Shown here: piece after piece, positions 61,089 to 64,000 of the stretch
How positions within the stretch are numbered: position 1 is the first letter of the stretch
Layout: each line of letters opens with the position of its first letter
Assembly (NCBI GenBank): GCA_020636405.1
Contig: JACJXW010000004.1
Span: forward strand, 496,001-560,000
DNA: 64,000 nucleotides
From: Lewinellaceae bacterium
GTDB lineage: Bacteria > Bacteroidota > Bacteroidia > Chitinophagales > Saprospiraceae
Direction of reading: 5' to 3'
The notes under the pieces: generated by a model
What the model was told of the DNA's origin: nothing
Seen by the model: only the letters and a program-made list of their open reading frames with translations
The model's database searches: none
Program-made: the position numbers and the translations under genes

Positions 61089-62262
61089 AGCGGTGAGTTT
61101 TGGGAGTGGGTTAAACGATTTAGCATTTAACAGTTATCCTGTTAATGACGACGATCCACCTATTAGCCCTTCTTCCTTTGCATTTCCGAATATTAATGGT
61201 TTTCCACTTCAATTTTTAATTGATACTTGGTTCCCGGTTGATGAAGAGGGAGAAGCAGGAATATGCATTCCTGGCGGTATAGTAGAACCAGGTGGGCCCA
61301 AAGACATCCACCGTCAAGTTGCGCGGGGCGCACTACAGGACAGCCTCTACGAAGAAGCCTTGCTTTGGACGGCCCAGCTACAACTGTACAAACAGCTGAG
61401 CGAAGCTGTCGAATGGCCCTCAGACGAGATACTGGATAGCTTTTACCTGGCAAATGCCAATACGGCGATAGGCCAGTACTATCTTCTGGAAAAGGCGAAG
61501 GAGGAACTGTTCCGTTACGATTCTCTGCAAGGCGCCACCCTGAACGGTTGGGAAGCCCAGTTGCAGGAGCTGATAGGCCATGTCCTCGAAAAAGACAGCC
61601 TGATCGCTGCCGGAGCCTCGGGCCTGGAAGCCGGCCGGGACAGCCTATTGGGCCAAGCGAGCGCCCTGTGCATTTCCCTGGACTCTTTGGAAAACATATT
61701 GCTGCAAAGCCGCTTGGCCCTGGCTCAGCAAGCCATAACCGATAATGCCGCTTTGACAGATATGGCGGTTTACCAATCCAATGAAAAAGCTTTCAATACA
61801 CTTTTCCTCAACACTCTTGCGCAGGGTACATCGGCTATGGATTCCGTTCAAGAAACTGCTTTGCTCAGTATTGCACAAGATTGCCCACTTTCTGACGGGC
61901 GGGCAGTTCATTACGCCCGAAGCTTGTATCAACTGATAACCGATACAGATTTTGAGGATAATTGTGAAGAAGGGCAAGCTTTGCGAGGGCATATCCTTCC
62001 CGAGCTGAGTGCTCAGCATGAGCTTGAGGGCAGCATCCGCATATTTCCCAACCCCGCTTCCAGCGAGTTATTTGTGGAAGGCTACTGTGGCCGTATAGAA
62101 CTGATCAACCGGGTTGGGCAGGCTGTATTGAAACGCAGTCTTTCTCCGGAAGAAAGCCGGCATACCATTCAGTTGCCTCTACTCCCCGATGGGCTATACT
62201 TCCTTAAGGTGTACAGAAGGGACACTCTGATTTCTCTACACAAATTGTTGATCCTGAATTAA
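60511..62262 (+). CDS. Truncated beta-helix T9SS protein without signal peptide, unit 3 (candidate silent cassette)
   Basis: From ATG 60511 the frame codes for 583 residues. The first 190 residues equal unit 2. The rest (from about GSGLNDLAFNSY on) is a diverged version of the helical region with its own sorting domain (IRIFPNPASSELFVEG ... LPDGLYFLKVY). No signal peptide is present. It resembles a mosaic of a conserved front and a variable back, as expected for a silent cassette shaped by gene conversion. The N-terminal boundary is uncertain. Confidence 0.6.
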   Translation: MTYQYFPSRTDGPSFRNCARAIWVVAGIANNYMTACGYSVQVAAFKFQTSKSERNRHACAYNYGSQGKLHLDEEQAVQTAAGIRVNGATNCIVRENYVAGPGPDNLFFVGLDVLDGSSSVFDCNTFTELGTGAEFEGSCMGSTVSTNTFLPGTLGMGQGLVYRNSLVIGQQSHTGNLLEINTGLPNEGYEGAAAVSFGSGLNDLAFNSYPVNDDDPPISPSSFAFPNINGFPLQFLIDTWFPVDEEGEAGICIPGGIVEPGGPKDIHRQVARGALQDSLYEEALLWTAQLQLYKQLSEAVEWPSDEILDSFYLANANTAIGQYYLLEKAKEELFRYDSLQGATLNGWEAQLQELIGHVLEKDSLIAAGASGLEAGRDSLLGQASALCISLDSLENILLQSRLALAQQAITDNAALTDMAVYQSNEKAFNTLFLNTLAQGTSAMDSVQETALLSIAQDCPLSDGRAVHYARSLYQLITDTDFEDNCEEGQALRGHILPELSAQHELEGSIRIFPNPASSELFVEGYCGRIELINRVGQAVLKRSLSPEESRHTIQLPLLPDGLYFLKVYRRDTLISLHKLLILN

Positions 62263-62277
62263 TTATTGTTCACTTGA

Positions 62278-62314
62278 CAGCCATAGCGCAGAAAACCTGC
62301 GCTATGGCTGCTTT
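62278..62314 (+). terminator. Intercistronic hairpin of unit 3
   Basis: A perfect 14-bp stem (62278-62291 with 62297-62310, 5-base loop) followed by CTTTT. It sits at the same place as the hairpins of units 1 and 2 but with compensated sequence changes (CAGCTATAG to CAGCCATAG on one side, CTATAGCTG to CTATGGCTG on the other). Confidence 0.65.
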
Positions 62315-62326
62315 TGCATTTGGCTT

Positions 62327-64000
62327 ATGAGAAATATACTTACAATAACATGCTTCCTTGCCTTCTTCATTTATGGACAAGCGCAGGAAATGTTCCAGCG
62401 CGAAAAACGGGATTACATTTGGCTGGTGGGAAGCTCTCCGCTTGAGGGCGGCTGGGCAGATGTAACCCAGTTGGATTTCCGTACCGAACCTCCTACAATA
62501 TCCGGTTATGACCTGGATATGAACTTTTGGAGGACTAACGCCAATATCAGTAGCACCGACGGCAGCTTATGGGCCTATACCAACGGAATGGAACTAAGGA
62601 ATTATTTAAATGATACTTTGGCTACTGGCCTGGGGCCTAGTGAATATTCTGTACATATTGGTAATGAAGGTTATCCAACTCAGCAAGGAGCTATATTTTT
62701 GCCAAAACCAGGATCAGGTTCAATTGTTTATCTTCTCCATGAAGATAGAGAGTGGGCGCCAGCTGGATATATAAGTAATAGTTGGGCTCAAAACCTTTAT
62801 TATACCGAAATAGATATGAGTGCAAATAACGGCCAAGGGCAAGTCATAGAAAAAAACGCACTTCTCATTCAGGATACGCTCGAAAAAGGAAGCCTCACAG
62901 CTATACGGCATGCCAACGGACAAGATTGGTGGCTGCTAGACCCGGAAGCTAATACAAATCGCTATTATACCTTATTGTTCGGACAGCAAGGTATAGAAGA
63001 TATCCATACTCAAGCACTTGGAGGACTGGTATTGGACGGCGGTGGCAGTGCTGTTTTTTCTCCTGATGGTACTAGATATGCTCGCTTAACAATTGTGTAT
63101 GCTGGTGGAGAAGCTGACCATTGCTTAAATATTTACGATTTCGACCGGTGCAATGGGCAACTATCAAACCATATAGAAATCATTTTCCAGGGTGCCGCCG
63201 CCGGTGGCGAGGGCATAGCCATTTCAGAAAACAGCCGTTTCCTCTATGTAGTCGGGTTTCTTGATATCTGGCAATTCGACCTATTGGCGGGAGACATCGC
63301 CGCATCAAGAACTTTGGTGGCAGCAAATGACGGGTTTGTATCTCCCGCTAACACTACTACTCCTTTTCACGCCGCCCAACTCGCCCCCAACGGCAAAATC
63401 TATGTCAATTGCTCCTCCAATGCCAACTACTTCCACATCATCCACGCCCCCAACCAAAAGGGCTTAGCCTGCAACGTAGAACAGCATGCTTTAGAAATCC
63501 CCACCCTGAACTACCAAAGCATCCCCAACTTCCCCTACTACGGCCTGGGCCCCTTAGACGGCAGCCCCTGCGACACCCTCGGCATCGACAATCCGCCCCC
63601 GCAGGCGGCCTTCAGCTATGTCATTGAAGACAGCGCCGCCTTCCAGGTAGCCTTCTACGACGGCGCCCGCTTCAGCCCCGAGAGCTGGTATTGGGCATTT
63701 GGAGACGGGCAGAGCAGCACGGAGCGCTTTCCGGTGCATGCCTACGCGGAGGCGGGGGTATATGAGGTGTGCTTGACGGCGGGTAATCAGGCGGGGAGCG
63801 ATACGTTTTGTGATACGGTGCGGTTTGTTGTTAGTGGTTCGTTGCCGGTTGATGATTCTGTGGCGGCGGTGCGGGTGTTTCCCAACCCGGTATCCGATAT
63901 GGTTACGTTGTCTGCCCAGGGGCTGCCGGCAGGAGTGCGGGAGGTAGAGCTGGTGCTGTATGATGCGCTGGGGCGGGAGGTGTTGCGGCAAAGCGTTCCA
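62327..64000 (+). CDS. T9SS surface protein with propeller-like N-terminus and PKD domain, unit 3 (runs off the right edge)
   Basis: An open frame of 558 codons without a stop. The signal peptide is MRNILTITCFLAFFIYGQAQ. It has blades like the other two (VFSPDGTRYARLTIVYAG, AISENSRFLYVVGF), then a stretch nearly identical to unit 1 from ANYFHIIH to FSPESW, a PKD domain and the start of a different sorting domain (VRVFPNPVSDMVTLS). The N-terminal two-thirds are the most diverged of the three copies. The C-terminus is outside the window. Confidence 0.85.
   Translation, partial: MRNILTITCFLAFFIYGQAQEMFQREKRDYIWLVGSSPLEGGWADVTQLDFRTEPPTISGYDLDMNFWRTNANISSTDGSLWAYTNGMELRNYLNDTLATGLGPSEYSVHIGNEGYPTQQGAIFLPKPGSGSIVYLLHEDREWAPAGYISNSWAQNLYYTEIDMSANNGQGQVIEKNALLIQDTLEKGSLTAIRHANGQDWWLLDPEANTNRYYTLLFGQQGIEDIHTQALGGLVLDGGGSAVFSPDGTRYARLTIVYAGGEADHCLNIYDFDRCNGQLSNHIEIIFQGAAAGGEGIAISENSRFLYVVGFLDIWQFDLLAGDIAASRTLVAANDGFVSPANTTTPFHAAQLAPNGKIYVNCSSNANYFHIIHAPNQKGLACNVEQHALEIPTLNYQSIPNFPYYGLGPLDGSPCDTLGIDNPPPQAAFSYVIEDSAAFQVAFYDGARFSPESWYWAFGDGQSSTERFPVHAYAEAGVYEVCLTAGNQAGSDTFCDTVRFVVSGSLPVDDSVAAVRVFPNPVSDMVTLSAQGLPAGVREVELVLYDALGREVLRQSVP

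Noticed and set aside
1..64000. CRISPR arrays, rRNA operons, complete insertion sequences or prophage
   Set aside because: No regularly spaced repeats with unique spacers, no rRNA signatures, no transposase or integrase genes were seen on either strand.

Overview
The window reads as chromosomal DNA of a Bacteroidota bacterium, most likely class Saprospiria (Lewinella/Phaeodactylibacter-type). The evidence is gliding and type IX secretion (T9SS) genes (porX, gldM, gldN, gldB), many exported proteins ending in type A T9SS sorting domains (PNP...G(I/V)YFLR), Bacteroidota-type -7 promoter boxes (TAnnTTTG) and weak ribosome binding sites. The species call is inference.

Layout. 1-7.5 kb: end of an MFS transporter, an HD phosphohydrolase, porX, a tatC operon and a gldM-gldN pair. 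7.6-12.9 kb: a Ca2+/cation antiporter, a T9SS-exported protein, a beta-barrel protein and a LamG protein, ended by a 97-bp MITE-like element. 13-20.9 kb: membrane proteins of unknown function, a small winged-helix regulator, DUF937, tatA with a second divergent tatC, gldB and a PorT-like barrel. 21-29 kb: nadC, tdk, rhomboid protease, methyltransferase, an exported MORN-caspase protein, DUF4920 lipoprotein and an HD protein. 29-32.3 kb: a putative 45-aa peptide gene divergent from a large helical-repeat protein, then two tandem tRNA-like genes with very long variable arms. 32.3-44.4 kb: mostly housekeeping genes (DUF819, guaD, lspA, FKBP, Na+/solute symporter, fabH, efp-accB-accC, a lipid-type ABC exporter). 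44.6-48.7 kb: a stress cluster of three universal stress proteins, a CBS protein and a small partner, each transcription unit preceded by two FNR/CRP-type palindromes exactly 22 bp apart.

49.1-64 kb is a tandem array of T9SS surface protein genes. It starts with a giant PKD/beta-helix protein whose signal peptide is separated from the body by a frameshift at an (AC)7 repeat. Three units of [beta-helix gene + beta-propeller/PKD gene] follow one another. The second and third beta-helix genes are 5'-truncated and lack signal peptides, and they share about 924 bp that look identical, 3,989 bp apart. This looks like a phase-variable surface protein locus with silent donor cassettes, and it is the strongest candidate for an undescribed system.

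How the genes work together: PorX, GldM/N and GldB belong to the T9SS and gliding apparatus that would export and anchor the sorting-domain proteins encoded at 8.9 kb and 49-64 kb. efp, accB and accC with fabH form the start of fatty-acid synthesis. The universal stress/CBS cluster is probably under an oxygen- or redox-responsive CRP/FNR regulator that is not encoded here.
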